Source: Symbiodinium natans (lineage: Eukaryota; Sar; Dinophyceae; Suessiales; Symbiodiniaceae). From it: 64,000 bases of DNA. The notes beneath the pieces are model-generated. The model was not told the origin of the DNA, ran no database searches, and saw only the letters and a program-made list of their open reading frames with translations. The stretch spans positions 489,720 to 553,719 of the forward strand of contig CAJNDS010001258.1 in NCBI GenBank assembly GCA_905221605.1. Direction: 5' to 3'. Position numbers and translations under genes: made by a program. Below, piece by piece: positions 1 through 10,565 of this stretch (position 1 is the first letter of the stretch; each line of letters starts with the position of its first letter).

Positions 1-107
1 GATCCGGGAAATCCCGACGAAGAACCAGCAGGATTGCAGACTGCACGTTGTTTTGCAGCTTGGCACCATGGCGATCAAGCACTCCAGAAGCAGATCAGTC
101 TCTTCAA
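1..107 (+). CDS. Candidate exon, incomplete at the left edge of the window
   Basis: Frame 1 is open from base 1 and coding-like (TARCFAAWHHGDQALQKQIS). It ends at a GT donor (GTAGGG) in phase 2, where telomere-type sequence begins. An inner acceptor TTGCAG ends at 39. The family is not recognised. The phase fits the next island at 747. Confidence 0.45.
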
Positions 108-601
108 GTAGGGTTTAGGTTGTAGGGTTTAGGGTTTAGAGTTCAGGGCTTAGGGTTTAGGGTTTAGGGTTTCTGCTTTATAGGGCACATATTTGGGGTA
201 AACAAGGTATCAGTTATAAGGGTAGCAGATAAAGAGGCCGCCGGCCTGTATAAATCAGACCTCAAGACCTGGATTCTTTCCCCCGAACCTCGCCTCCCCT
301 CAACCCCTCTAAACCCTAAACGCTGCCCTGAAGCCCGAAGCCCCTAAACCCCGAAACCGTAACCCTCAACCCCTACAGCACAAGGAGCCCCCTTGAGGCC
401 CAAGTATTGCAAAGTGTAGGTACCTGGGCCCTTTACAAGCAGAACGAGCAGAGCAAGGCGAACCAAAAAACAACGAAACCCTAACCCCACCAAAGGAACA
501 AATTGAAGACGCAGATAGATGAGAAACCCCAAAACCCCAAGCCGCAACAGAACAAAAGCCCCAACCCCCTGAATCAAAGTTCAAAACCCCAACCCCGGAT
601 G

Positions 602-740
602 GTAGGGTTTAGGGTTTAGGGTTTAGGGTTTAGGGTTTAGGGTTTAGGGTTTAGGGTTTAGGGTTTAGGGTTTAGGGTTTAGGGTTTAGGGTTTAGGGTT
701 CAGGGTTCAGGGTTCAGGGTTTAGGGTTTAGGGTTTAGGG
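602..740. repeat. TTTAGGG array
   Basis: About 19 units, with a few TTCAGGG variants at the right end. It is internal, with unique sequence on both sides, so not a chromosome end. Confidence 0.95.
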
Positions 741-746
741 CTTCAG

Positions 747-870
747 GATTGCCTGGGCCGTGCAGTGTCCCAGTCGCTGTGGCCTTTCGCATCCCGCAAG
801 TTGGCTACTCGAGCCTTTCTGGGCCAGATCTGCGGATGGTGGATGTGTTGAAGCTAGCAGCTAGCACAAA
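747..870 (+). CDS. Candidate exon after a TTTAGGG array
   Basis: The acceptor is CTTCAG|G. The frame reads IAWAVQCPSRCGLSHPASWL and stays open to TAG near 870. A GC donor GCCAGA occurs inside, after EPFW. It can join the island at 1-107 in phase. Function unknown. Confidence 0.4.
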
Positions 871-1325
871 CCCTGGACCCTGAGGGTTAAGGGTTTAGGG
901 TTTAGGGTTTAGGGCTTAGGGCTTAGGGCTTAGCCTGAGCCCTCAACTCGAAATGCACTAAACCTCGCAGCCTGTAAGCCCCTTGCCGCGCCCCCTCTGC
1001 TTCGAGAATGAGGTCTTTGCCAAGCAGGGTTTAGGGTTTAGTGCGATTATAAGGCGGCCCCTATAGTTTCCCTAACTACCTATATGTTAGGTACCTGTTA
1101 GTTGTTCAAGCTTCTCGGGACCCCCCCTGGCGCTCTTAACATCCCAAATCCCGAAATCTTGAACCCCAAGCCTGTAAATCCATTTAGTACACCTTAAACC
1201 CGAAACCCTAAAGTCCCCCTCGCCAAGCTTATGCTCCGGAACCCACTCCGCTGCACGGTGCTTCGAAAGGGATGTGAGATTTCGCCTGCGCCAAAGAGCA
1301 GTATCCCTTGTGGGGACCCTCCGCC

Positions 1326-1472
1326 CCCTAAACCCTAAACCCTAAACCCTAAACCCTAAACCCTAAACCCTAAACCCTAAACCCTAAACCCTAAACCCTA
1401 AACCCTAAACCCTAAATTCCTAAACCCTAAACCCTAAACCCTCTACCCTCTAAACCCTAAACCCTAAACCCT
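1326..1472. repeat. CCCTAAA array
   Basis: Some 20 units, opposite in orientation to the array at 602, with small breaks near 1415 and 1445. Confidence 0.95.
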
Positions 1473-1539
1473 TTTTCGGGTGTAGGGTTCAGATGAACTC
1501 TCGGCTTCTCTACTTCGTAGGAGCAACAAAGGTTTCGCC

Positions 1540-1646
1540 TTGGGATGCTCCCCCTTAAAAGCCGTCCTTAATAGGGATTATAGTACCCCCCCCCCCCCTA
1601 TTATAATCCCCATGAAGGGCTGTTAGCATGAGGGGGAACATCCCAA
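1540..1646. mobile_element. Family A palindromic element (TTGGGATGTTCCCCC ends)
   Basis: Imperfect inverted arms TGGGATGCTCCCCCTTA and AGGGGGAACATCCCA around a C-run, with inner arms TAGGGATTATAG/CTATTATAATCCC. About 105 bases, no ORF. Confidence 0.8.
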
Positions 1647-1709
1647 GTTTAGCCTTATACACCCGGGTTGTTTGCAGGAGCTCCTGCCAAAAGCTGTCAC
1701 CCAAAGCAG

Positions 1710-1850
1710 CCCTAAACCCTAAACCCTAAACCCTAAACCCTAAACCCTAAACCCTAAACCCTAAACCCTAAACCCTAAACCCTAAACCCTAAACCCTAAA
1801 CCCTAAACCCTAAACCCTAAACCCTAAACCCTAAACCCTAAACCCCAAAC
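1710..1850. repeat. CCCTAAA array
   Basis: About 20 near-perfect units ending directly at the candidate exon at 1853. Confidence 0.95.
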
Positions 1851-1852
1851 CA

Positions 1853-1963
1853 GCACCGCGGCGATCTCTCAGCTGAAGCTCGGCCCGGATATTTGGATCG
1901 ACGAAAACCTGCAGCAGCTGTGCCTCGAACTTTCATGCGGCTTTCAAGATGCCCTGCCCTGAT
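1853..1963 (+). CDS. Candidate terminal exon: LKLGPDIWIDENLQQLCLEL
   Basis: It starts right after a CCCTAAA array (AACCAG) and runs to TGA about 1961-1963 with strongly protein-like composition. No domain recognised. Confidence 0.5.
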
Positions 1964-2355
1964 AATCTTAAGTTGTAGAGTAGGAAACCTTTAACCTTTT
2001 TGGTGTAATACAATGCCTTATATTCCCAAGGTTAACCTCTAGTCCCCCCAGACTGGACAACCAAGTAGTTGGCCCGATACGGTACGGTTCAGCCCTTAAT
2101 TAGGGGGTACTTCGGGCAGAGGGTTTTTGTTCAGCCTGTTAAGCCTATCCAGGAAAGGTCACAACGTCTGGCATCGGCAAGCCAGACTGCCTTGAGCCTA
2201 AACCTCGCAGCAAAGAGGTGGGACCCCCCCCCCCCCCCCCAAAGCTTTAGCAAGACCAGTCGTTTTGGGACCCTAAGCCCTAAGCCCTAAACCCTAAACC
2301 CTAAACCCTAAACCCTAAACCCTAAACCCTTAACCCTAAAACCTAAACCCCACAG

Positions 2356-2423
2356 AGGCATCGGGCGCACTATCTGCTGGGGGTCTGGGGTTGGGGCATG
2401 AGTCTGGTTCTCAGTCAGGGCAG
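2356..2423 (+). CDS. Candidate exon: HRAHYLLGVWGWGMSLVLSQ
   Basis: Bounded by CCACAG and GGCAG|GTGTTT. It is short and hydrophobic with aromatic residues, possibly a membrane segment. Function unknown. Confidence 0.4.
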
Positions 2424-2528
2424 GTGTTTTTGTGGGATTAGGGTTTAGAGTTTAGGGTTGATGCGTAAACCGTACACCCAATCCGACCGCAAAGGGCCCT
2501 AAGCCCCCGAAACTCTAGACCCTCTACG

Positions 2529-2662
2529 AGTAGTTTCAGGGTCCCTTAGTGCGGTCCCTTCCCTTCTTCAAAGGGTTATGTAGGGGGTTCTTAGGGTATA
2601 TAAGGGGCGGACAAGGGGTCCCCTTTTAAGGGCACCTACTAGGGGACCATGAAACTACCCCT
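2529..2662. mobile_element. Family C palindromic element (GTAGTTTCATGGTCCC ends)
   Basis: GAGTAGTTTCAGGGTCCC to GGGGACCATGAAACTACCCC with inner CCCTTTT/AAAGGG words; about 134 bases. Confidence 0.8.
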
Positions 2663-2737
2663 GAACCCTATAAACCCGAAACCCTAAACCCTAAACCCTA
2701 AACCCTAAACCCTAAACCCTAAACCCTAAACCCTAGA

Positions 2738-2845
2738 GAGGGTGCTTCTCTTCGCTGTTGTTCGCTTCGACCGCTTCCGAAGCTGTCTGCCCGAGATGCC
2801 CCTTCTAATGAACTCTCAACCTGGCGAGCCATCCTCCACCCAGTT
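2738..2845 (+). CDS. Candidate exon: RFDRFRSCLPEMPLLMNSQP
   Basis: It follows a CCCTAAA array (AGAG acceptor region) and runs to CACCCAG, where a TTTAGGG array begins. Frame open and coding-like. Function unknown. Confidence 0.4.
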
Positions 2846-2940
2846 GAGGGTTTAGGGTTTAGGGTTTAGGGTTTAGCCACCAAGTAAGCCCCTCAATGCT
2901 CTAAACGCCATTGCAGTCACCTCAACACCCCGGCTCGCGC

Positions 2941-3014
2941 CATGTCCTCGCCCGAGCGTTTGGGCTCTGCGGCGGCCGCCGCCGCGCTCTTGGCAGCCTG
3001 GCGCTGCTTGGCGG
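2941..3014 (+). CDS. Candidate first exon: MSSPERLGS, Ala-rich, then LLAAWRCLA
   Basis: The ATG at 2941 lies in GCGCCATG. The product begins with a Ser/Arg stretch and an Ala-rich hydrophobic segment, like a signal or transit peptide. It runs directly into GGGGTTAGGG, so the GT donor would be supplied by the telomere-type repeat. Confidence 0.45.
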
Positions 3015-3104
3015 GGGTTAGGGTTTAGGGTTTGGGGTTTAGGGTTTTGGGTTTGGGGTTTAGGGTTTAGGGTTTAGGGTTTGGGGTTTGGGGTTGGGTT
3101 TGGG

Positions 3105-3228
3105 CTTTGAGGTTCATGGGCACTGACAACCGCAATCATCACCGTACTTATAAGCCCCCCCTAAGGCCACTAAGTAAGCTATAAGTAGACTTATACTTGG
3201 GGTTAGAAGTACCTATGAACCTCCCAAG
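3105..3228. mobile_element. Family B palindromic element (CTTGGAGGTTCATGG ends)
   Basis: CTTTGAGGTTCATGGG to CCTATGAACCTCCCAAG with inner ACTTATAAG words. Confidence 0.75.
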
Positions 3229-3407
3229 GGCCCTGACAGAGTTTTTAGGGTTTAGGGTTTAGGGTTGCCGCAACAGGAAAAATACAGTAGTACAGAGTCT
3301 ACGGCCCCAGCTTTAGGGTCCATGTGGTCCCCTTGGGCAGAGTTGAGGCTTTCGGGTGCAGGATGTACGGTTCAGGGTTGAGGTATGGTCTGTGGGTGGA
3401 GGATTCT

Positions 3408-3534
3408 CTTGGAGGCTCAAGGGTACTTAATATGATAACCCCGATTGTGGGCCTACTTATGGCCTACTGAAGGGACTGAGGGGGCTTGAGGGTACAGGTA
3501 GAATTGGGGTTATAAGCACTTATGAACTTCCAAG
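3408..3534. mobile_element. Family B palindromic element
   Basis: CTTGGAGGCTCAAGGGTACTT to CACTTATGAACTTCCAAG, 180 bases from another copy. Confidence 0.75.
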
Positions 3535-3565
3535 TTGGGGTTGGGGTTTAGGGTTGAGGGTTGAG

Positions 3566-3640
3566 ATGACACCCTGCTTAGCTGTTGCCGGTAGCTGGGA
3601 TACTGTTGCGTTGGCTGGATCTGGCAGGCCAGCACCCTAA
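3566..3640 (+). CDS. Candidate small exon or ORF of 24 residues
   Basis: ATG to TAA, where the stop comes from the first CCCTAA of the following array. Composition is coding-like (CLAVAGSWDTVALAGSG). If real it probably splices instead of ending in the repeat. Confidence 0.25.
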   Translation: MTPCLAVAGSWDTVALAGSGRPAP

Positions 3641-3795
3641 ACCCTAAACCCTAAACCCTAAACCCTAAACCCTAAACCCTAAACCCTAAACCCTAAACCC
3701 TAAACCCTAAACCCTAAACCCTAAACCCTAAACCCTAAACCCTAAACCCTGAACCCTGAACCCTGAACCCTAAACCCTAAACCCTGAACCCCAGC
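3633..3795. repeat. CCCTAAA array with CCCTGAA variants
   Basis: About 23 units; the A-to-G variants cluster at the right end, as if spread by local duplication. Confidence 0.95.
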
Positions 3796-4002
3796 AGAGC
3801 CAACTAGCTTCGCCCATCTTCCCGCCAGCGCAAGCCTTGTTCACACCAGCAGTTTTGGGTCGTCGGAGTCATGCGGAGTCATGCCATCCTTTGCCATCCC
3901 TCCAGCTTTGGCTCTGCCACTGCCACCCGCTGGCAATCCTAGAAATAAGAAAAGAAATTTCTGGCATTTTTTATAATAACGTTGATAGTAATAAGAATAA
4001 TG

Positions 4003-4005
4003 ATT

Positions 4006-4104
<99 letters not shown>
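4003..4104. repeat. (AGT)n trinucleotide microsatellite
   Basis: About 34 AGT units. It makes poly-Ser and poly-Thr ORFs on the two strands that are unlikely to be genes. Confidence 0.97.
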
Positions 4105-4940
4105 TCAGTAGTAATTGGAACAGTAGCAGTAAAACATAAATAGTGATGATCTTGACAAGAAGCGAACCTAGTAATCATAGTAGCAATAGTAACAATGATA
4201 TGATCATGCTTGAAGAGTGGTTTGGAAAATTGGTTCCAGCAGTAACCGTAGTAACACTGTCCCCTTCCTTGCCTCCAGTTGTTCTTCCTTTCTCCCGTGC
4301 TCCCCGTCAGCCTCGGCTTGGGCTCGGCTTTGCCGAACTGAGCCACTTTAGGGTTTAGGGTTTAGGGTTTAGGGTTCACTTTTTTCCACTGTTCCGAGGC
4401 AAAAATAAGGTGTGACTGCTTGCGCCCCCAGCCGTGCTTGGTTTGGAGGTGTTGTTTGTACGCCCCCAGGACTCCACAAACTTCTTACATTTGCACTGGC
4501 CGACCATGTGGATGTGAATGTTTTCAACATCCTCCCTGTCCGGCATGAAAGCAATCAGCCAGGGAGGAAAACATAGAGCACGTATGACTCAAGCCTGAAA
4601 ACCATAGTTTTTAGTACAAAAGTACATGGTTTTCAAAGTTAAATTTTTAACTTCTGGGAAAAGACAAGCTTTTTTATAACCATTTCTAGGAATTAATATA
4701 AACTGTGTAACCAATATTTTTTCTTCTGAAGTTTGGCATTTTCGCCAGAAGCGGACACCGTGTCAGACAGCATTTTCCAAGCAGCACCAAGGAAAATCCT
4801 ACGCGTTGCTTTCCATGCTGGAAGTAGTTGCTGAAGCTTGGCCCCCACACCATGTCAAAAACCTTTTGCGGCGATGATTCAATGTTCCCCACACATTACC
4901 GCTGAGCCATGACGGCATCCCGATCAAGTCCAGGCGCAGG

Positions 4941-5420
4941 TCATTGCGCAGGAGGATGCCCCGCCCCGCCTGCTACAGCAAGCGCTACACATTTGCGTTG
5001 ACCGGCTTTAGAACTCCGAAAATGGGTAGTAGACCTCGAGCCCGGTGAGGGCGGGCGGGGCAGTGCATGGAGGTGGCGCGTATAAACACGTGCCCCATGG
5101 GTTGTGGGTGTGCGCCCTTGGCTGCCACCAGCGCCAAGGTGGCGGTACCGCGCTGTTCCATCACACAGTGGAGAAGGCCCATAGATCTGGTGCTGCCTTC
5201 TTGGCTTTGCGTCCCTTGGACAAGTTGGCTGCAGAGTTTTGGGCTCGGGCCGGCAGTGCGGCTGGTGCGCGTGGCGTTTCTGCCCGCGCCGCCGCGCTAT
5301 GCTGCACGCTTTGGCGGTGGCCTTAAAACGGACGCTTAGACACCTCGGCCCTGGAAGAGGTCGCCGAGCTCTTTGCGTACGAGGCCTCCACATTTGTCTC
5401 TGTTTCCAGAGCGCTGTACA
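4941..5420. other. GC-rich unique island, coding status unresolved
   Basis: Overlapping open frames exist on both strands; the minus strand has the most protein-like (GTATLALVAAKGAHPQPMGH). High GC keeps stops rare, so length is no proof. 5420-5980 to its right is AC-rich with degenerate CCCTAAA-like words and no gene that I can see. Confidence 0.4.
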
Positions 5421-6227
5421 TTGTAAAGCCCTAAACTTAAAAAAACCCCCCGCCCTTATAAACCCGTAGCAAGCCCTGCGCCATAAACAAGCCCTGCGCC
5501 GCAACAATTTAATCAACAGCGCCCTAAATCCTGAGCTATTTTCGCGTAAAGCATCAAGAAAAGCCTCAAGACCTAAAGCGCACTCTACTTAGACACCAAA
5601 CGTGCCCTCAACCTTGGAGCAACCCCAATCAACACCCAAATGTTAAACCATATAGTCGAGCACTCAGCCTAAACAAAACACAAGCAGCGCTCGTGCGCAG
5701 TAGCTCTTACTCCCAGCCCGCCAACTGTCGATCCCTCACACCCCACAACCCTAAACCTCAAAGGCTTAACCCCAAACCCCGCTACAGCAAAACCGTACAA
5801 CAAAAAACCCAAGAAACCTTTCAACCCTGAACCTTAACCAGTCCTAAAGCACTAAACCGTCAGCCCTGAAGCCCTGTAGACCCCCAGATCCTCAACAGCC
5901 CGAAGCCCTCAAGCTTCCACACGCCCAAAGCACGCGAAAGCACGGGCACATTGCATTGTTTTTCGATGCGCATGGTCAGTTGTGATGACTGCGGTTCACT
6001 GGGGTGGTGGGGGGGGTGGGGGGGAGTGGGTGGGGGGGGGTTTTGCCAAAGGAGCCCCTACCCTGTGCTGAACCACCTATGATCGATTCATTTACGCGAT
6101 GCGGGTGACGCAGCCCCGCATGGAAAAGTTGTGCACGGACCCTCCAACCCCGGGCCCCCCCTCCCCCCGCCCCCCTGGGGGTGTAAGGGAGGGGAGGGGG
6201 AGGGTTCCCTCCCGCAAAGCCATCCAC

Positions 6228-6376
6228 CCTAAACCCTAAACCCTACACCCTACACCCTAAACCCTAAACCCTAAACCCTAAACCCTAAACCCTAAACCCT
6301 AAACCCTAAGCCCTAAGCCCTAAACCCTAAACCCTAAACCCTAAACCCTAAACCCTAAACCCTAAACCCTAAACCC
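6228..6376. repeat. CCCTAAA array
   Basis: About 21 units, including two adjacent CCCTAAG. Confidence 0.95.
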
Positions 6377-6962
6377 TTAAATTGAATTTAGCATGCACCC
6401 CATCAGAGGCTACCGCAATCTTCCTACGCCCGAGCTTCGATGTGACCCTTGTGCTGGCATAAGGGTGCGAACTCGGGCTTTTTCGGTTTTGGGGGGTTTA
6501 GGGTTTAGGGTTTTGTGCTTTGGGTTTGGGTTTAGGGCTTCCTGAGACTGTTCTGACAAGCGCCTCAGCTGCAGTCGAATGCGAAAAACCCCAAACCTTA
6601 GACCCATACAGGGGGGGCGTGGAGGGTGGGGGTGGGGCGGGGGGGGGGCTGATCTGAATCTTGGGCTCTTTGCTACCTTCAACATGTTGCCCAGAATTCG
6701 ATCGGTTCGTTGTCCCTGTATGTACCCGTGGAGCCTTGTGTAAGACCTGGGCCTTGTCCTTCCTGAAGTAAATGCCCAAACAGCAAGCGTTTCGCAATAT
6801 GCAACAGGGTTCAACGTTTACTGTGAACCGTGGAAGTCTAAACCGGTCATTGTTTTTGATGCAAATCATTGGGGAGAAAAAAACATGGAAGGCGTTACCG
6901 TCCAGCGTTCATTGGGGGTAAGCGGGTTTGTAACGTAGCACGCTGTGCAAATATGGCACACG

Positions 6963-7830
6963 TGACGCAGTTATCATGAGAAACGCGAGAGAACGCACTG
7001 GATCGAGCAGGGCCCTAACACGTAGGACAGGTGACTCAGCTATCATGACAGACGCGGGAGAATGCGCTGGGTCAAGCAGAATCTTCAATCATAGCACAAG
7101 GGACTCAGCTATCTTGACAAACGCGAGAGAATGCGTCGGATCGAGCAGAATCTTCTAAAATGCACAAGCGACTCAGATATCATCACAAACGCAGGAGAAC
7201 TCTCTGGATCGAGCAAAGTCCCAATGTATAGACGGGCGCCTCAGCTTTCATGACGATCACGGGAGAACGCTTTGGGTCAAACAGAATCTTCAGTCATAGT
7301 ACAAGGGAAACAGCTATCCTGACAAATGCGGGAGAATACGCTGGTCGAGCAGAGTCCGCTAATATATGTCACAAGCGATTCAGCTGAACATATAGCACAG
7401 GCGACTCAGCTATCATGGCAACCGTCGGAGAACACGATGTGTCGAGCAGAACCTTGATTCATAGCACGAACGACTCATCAGTTAGCTTGACAAGCGCGGG
7501 AGAACACACTGGGTCGAGCGAAATCCTCTAATATGGCTCAATCGACTCAGCTATCATAGCAAGCGGGAGAACTCTCGCTCGGTCGAGCAAAGTCCTAATG
7601 CATAGCACAGGCGACTCAGCGATCAGGACGCACGTGGGAGAACGTGCTTGATCAAGGAGTTCAAGACACAATGGATTCAACTGTCCTGAAAAAAGGGCCA
7701 GCACACTGCGTAAGTTTGGCACAACTGACGCAGTTCTCATGAGAAACGCGAGAGAACGATACTTCCATCATAGCACGAGGGACTCAGCTATCTTGACAAA
7801 CGCGGGAGAATTCGTCGGCTGGCGCACTGG
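6963..7830. repeat. 69-bp minisatellite, about 12 degenerate copies
   Basis: The unit core is GACTCAGCTATCATGACA, then CGCGGGAGAA, TCGAGCAGA and CATAGCACAAG. The period is close to 69 bases, so short ORFs repeat a 23-residue text (DSAIMTDAGECAGSSRIF), but stops break every frame. A partial copy at 7726-7830 follows a short gap. Confidence 0.9.
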
Positions 7831-7907
7831 AACAGAACACAACGATTCAAGCTTTCCTCTAAGCTCTAAATACCAATGCGGCTGTGCTTGCCTTGGTTTA
7901 CGGAGAC

Positions 7908-7985
7908 CGCTGCAGCTTACGCGCAGCTTACGCGCGCCTTACGCGCAGCTTACGCGCGCCTTACGCGCGCCTTACGCACTCCTTA
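7908..7985. repeat. 11-bp GC-rich tandem repeat
   Basis: Seven units alternating CAGCTTACGCG and CGCCTTACGCG. Adjacent 8130-8340 holds about three ~73-bp units (CTCGGT...GGGGCTTGGAAGAT). Confidence 0.85.
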
Positions 7986-8459
7986 CTCTAAAAGACCTTT
8001 GCCAGACAGGTCTGTTTGTTCAGGCATCATGGATATGTATCGTGGAAGGGCCAGGCGGACCCCAAAATGGGCGTATGCCTTCAAAACGCATCTCCGGTAA
8101 TCGGGGCATCGGTCACACGGAGCAACAAGTATATCGATCTACCTGCGCCAGAAAACCTCAGTACGTGCAGTTCGGTCTACTCACAACTGCCCGGGGCTTC
8201 GAAGATAGAACGCTCGGTACGTGCGCCTCGGTGCGCTCGGTTAGCCAGGGGCTTGGAAGATGACTACCCTGTACCTGCATCTAGGTGTGTTCGGTCATTG
8301 GCACGGAGGCTCCAAAAGGATCCCACGGAGGCTTCAGAAAGGCTCCACAAAGATCCCCCCCCAAAGGCATGGTCACTCGGAGATGACCCTAAACGTCATG
8401 AATCCCACATCGGCTCCAACAACACACCCCGAGATGCGGTCACTTGGGAACTTTGAGAT

Positions 8460-8890
8460 GCTAAAAACAACGTATCAGGCAGGCTCCAACACGCCCAAAC
8501 ATATGATGTTGAAAGCCTTACAAAAACACACAAAAACCAATTGTGGCCTTGCAGTTTGGTTGTTCAAGCACCGCTTGCAACCGCTGTTGTAATGCTTCTC
8601 AACCCCCTGTGCACAGCTAGTGCTGGCACCTCTCTTGAAGACGAGCCCGTAGCATACGCATGAAACCAAGGGGTGCGACACATGTAGGGACGCACAGCCT
8701 GGTGGTGCTGTATGCCGAAGATGGCAAGCGAATTGTTGTAATCACCTTGCGTTCATTGGGGATTCCAAACGAACTCTGGATTTCAGCTGCTTTGCCAGGA
8801 CCAGGTTGACCCTAGCGTTCCTTCGGGAAATTGAGTTTGTACCATGCTTTGGTGCTGTCTAAAAGGCACTCCGCCCACAGCGTTCATTGG
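8460..8890. other. Unique sequence without a recognised gene
   Basis: AC-rich then mixed sequence. The only structure noted is the motif GCGTTCATTGGGG at 8749, 8880 and 8937. No convincing coding frame. Confidence 0.5.
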
Positions 8891-9530
8891 GGAACTCGGA
8901 TTTGGTAATGTTTTCTTCGCCTTCGCTTGAACCGGTGCGTTCATTGGGGTTTAGATGTGTTGGGTATGGGTGGTTTCGACTTTCAGTGCCGCCTGTAAGG
9001 GTTTATATAAGGGTTTTTAAGGGTTTATGGGTTGAAGGGTTGAAGGGTTTAGGGGTTTGGGGCTCCATCAGGGGCTTAGGGTCTAGGGTCTCGCGTAATG
9101 GCTTCCAATATCGTCTTGACAGCATCCGGCATCAGCAGTCCAAAGACTGCCGAAAGTGCTCACCTAATAGTTAGGTAGTATAGGGTTTAGGGTTTTGGGT
9201 TTAGGGTATAGGGTTTAGGGTTTGGGGTATCCCATGAGTTCCTACAGCCCCTACATTCCTAAAGCCCGCACCCTGGGCTACTATCGACCCGGAACCCTGT
9301 AGAGTTGATACCTTCGTCCCAGAACCCCCTAACCCGAATCCTTGCAAGCCCTAAGCTCGTGATCCCCAACATGAAGCATCACTCTCTGCATCACTCTCTG
9401 TTTTTTTCAGAGCATGTCTTTAAACCCCCTTGAACCCGAAAAAACCCTAAACCGTAAACCCTAAACCCTAAACCGAAAGCCCTAAACCCTTTTGCCGCGG
9501 GCGTTCCTCATCCCAATTTCAAGGAGTGAA

Positions 9531-9592
9531 TGGCGGACGCGAAGAGTGTCTGCGAGGTCCTAGATAAGATTGAACCTTATTTGTCCTTAAGA
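9531..9592 (+). CDS. Candidate first exon: MADAKSVCEVLDKIEPYLSL
   Basis: Starts at ATG (AGTGAATGG context) and ends near GGGG|GTAAGG. It is the first of three same-strand islands (9531, 9659, 10007) with helical, charged products. They may belong to one gene, but I could not find joins that keep phase at both introns. Confidence 0.5.
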
Positions 9593-9658
9593 GGGGGTAA
9601 GGGAGTTAGGTGCATTCTATCCCCCTAAACCCTAAACCCCTAAACCCTAAACCCCAAA

Positions 9659-9711
9659 AGAAAATGGGGGCCCGAGTTGCTAAGCTCTACAAAGAGCTAT
9701 GCCAACTGCGG
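9659..9711 (+). CDS. Candidate exon: KKMGARVAKLYKELCQLRG
   Basis: Bounded by CCCAAAAG and by GT (GTCCTC) just before the pure CCCCAAA array. Helical, Lys-rich product. The long ORFs that continue into the array (PNPKPQT repeats) are repeat translation, not protein. Confidence 0.5.
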
Positions 9712-9718
9712 GGTCCTC

Positions 9719-9990
9719 CATCCCCAAACCCCAAACCCCAAACCCCAAACCCCAAACCCCAAACCCCAAACCCCAAACCCCAAACCCCAAACCCCAAACC
9801 CCAAACCCCAAACCCCCAACCCCAAACCCCAAACCCCACACCCCAAACCCCAAACCCCAAACCCCAAACCCCAAACCCCAAACCCCAAACCCCAAACCCC
9901 AAACCCCAAACCCCAAACCCCAAACCCCAAACCCCAAACCCCAAACCCCAAACCCCAAACCCTAAACCCTAAACCCTAAACCCTAAATCC
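9719..9990. repeat. CCCCAAA variant array ending in CCCTAAA
   Basis: About 34 near-perfect units of CCCCAAA, then four or five CCCTAAA. One unit type has taken over the block, which points to local amplification. The PNPKPQT and GFGVWGL ORFs here are repeat artefacts. Confidence 0.97.
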
Positions 9991-10006
9991 TAACCCTAAC
10001 CCTACA

Positions 10007-10078
10007 AGGAAATTGGGGGGGCCAATGCCAAGGATGACCACGCCGAGCTTGAGAAGCTGATCCGGGATGAGCGGACAG
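10007..10078 (+). CDS. Candidate exon: NAKDDHAELEKLIRDERTG
   Basis: Acceptor CTACAAG|G, donor ACAG|GTTCCGGG. The product is charged and helical, like a coiled coil. It sits between a CCCCAAA array and a TTTAGGG/TTTCGGG array, so both flanking introns are repeat-made. Confidence 0.55.
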
Positions 10079-10083
10079 GTTCC

Positions 10084-10565
10084 GGGTTTAGGGTTTAGGT
10101 AATAGGGCTTAGGGTTTAGGGTTTCGGGTTTCGGGTTTAGGGTTAGGGTTTGGGGGGGGTTAGGGTTTCGGGTTTAGGGTTTGGGGTTTCGGGTTTTGGG
10201 TTTCGGGTTTAGGGTTTAGGGTTTGGGGTGTCGGGGTTTAGGGTTTAGGGTTTAGGGTTGCGGGTTTAGGGTTTAGGGTTTAGGGTTTGGGGTTTGGGGT
10301 TTCGGGGTTTAGGGTTTAGGGTTTCGGATTTAGGGTTTAGGGTTTCGGGTTTAGGGTTTCGGGTTTAGGGTTTCGGATTTCGGGTTTAGGGTTCGGGTTA
10401 GGGTTTAGGGTTTCGGGGCTTAGAGTTTAGGGTTCAGGGTTTCGGGTTCAGGGTTTCGGGTTTCGGGTTTAGGTTTCGGGTTTAGGGTTTCGGGCTTAGG
10501 GTTGAGGGTTTAGGGTTCAGGGTTTCGGGTTTTGGGTTTAGGGTTTGAGGTTTCGGGCTTAGGGT
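10084..10565. repeat. Mixed TTTAGGG / TTTCGGG / TTTGGGG array
   Basis: Roughly 65 units, with TTTCGGG common, interspersed without long pure runs. TTTCGGG is rare elsewhere in the window. Confidence 0.95.

Noticed and set aside
3837-4346. Poly-Ser and poly-Thr ORFs on both strands
   Set aside because: Made by the AGT microsatellite; flanks show no clear protein.
4900-4925. tRNA A-box-like word (TGGCTCAGCGG, minus strand)
   Set aside because: No B box or cloverleaf follows.
4941-5516. 191-codon minus-strand ORF
   Set aside because: Arg/Pro/His-rich text as expected from a stop-poor GC-rich frame; competing frames are equally open, so not called as a gene.
6963-7830. CRISPR-like array
   Set aside because: The 69-base units are contiguous and diverged, with no constant repeat and variable spacer pattern.
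9610-9979. Long ORFs with PNPKPQT (+) and GFGVWGL (-) repeats
   Set aside because: They are the translated CCCCAAA array; all frames are open because the 7-base unit contains no stop in either strand.
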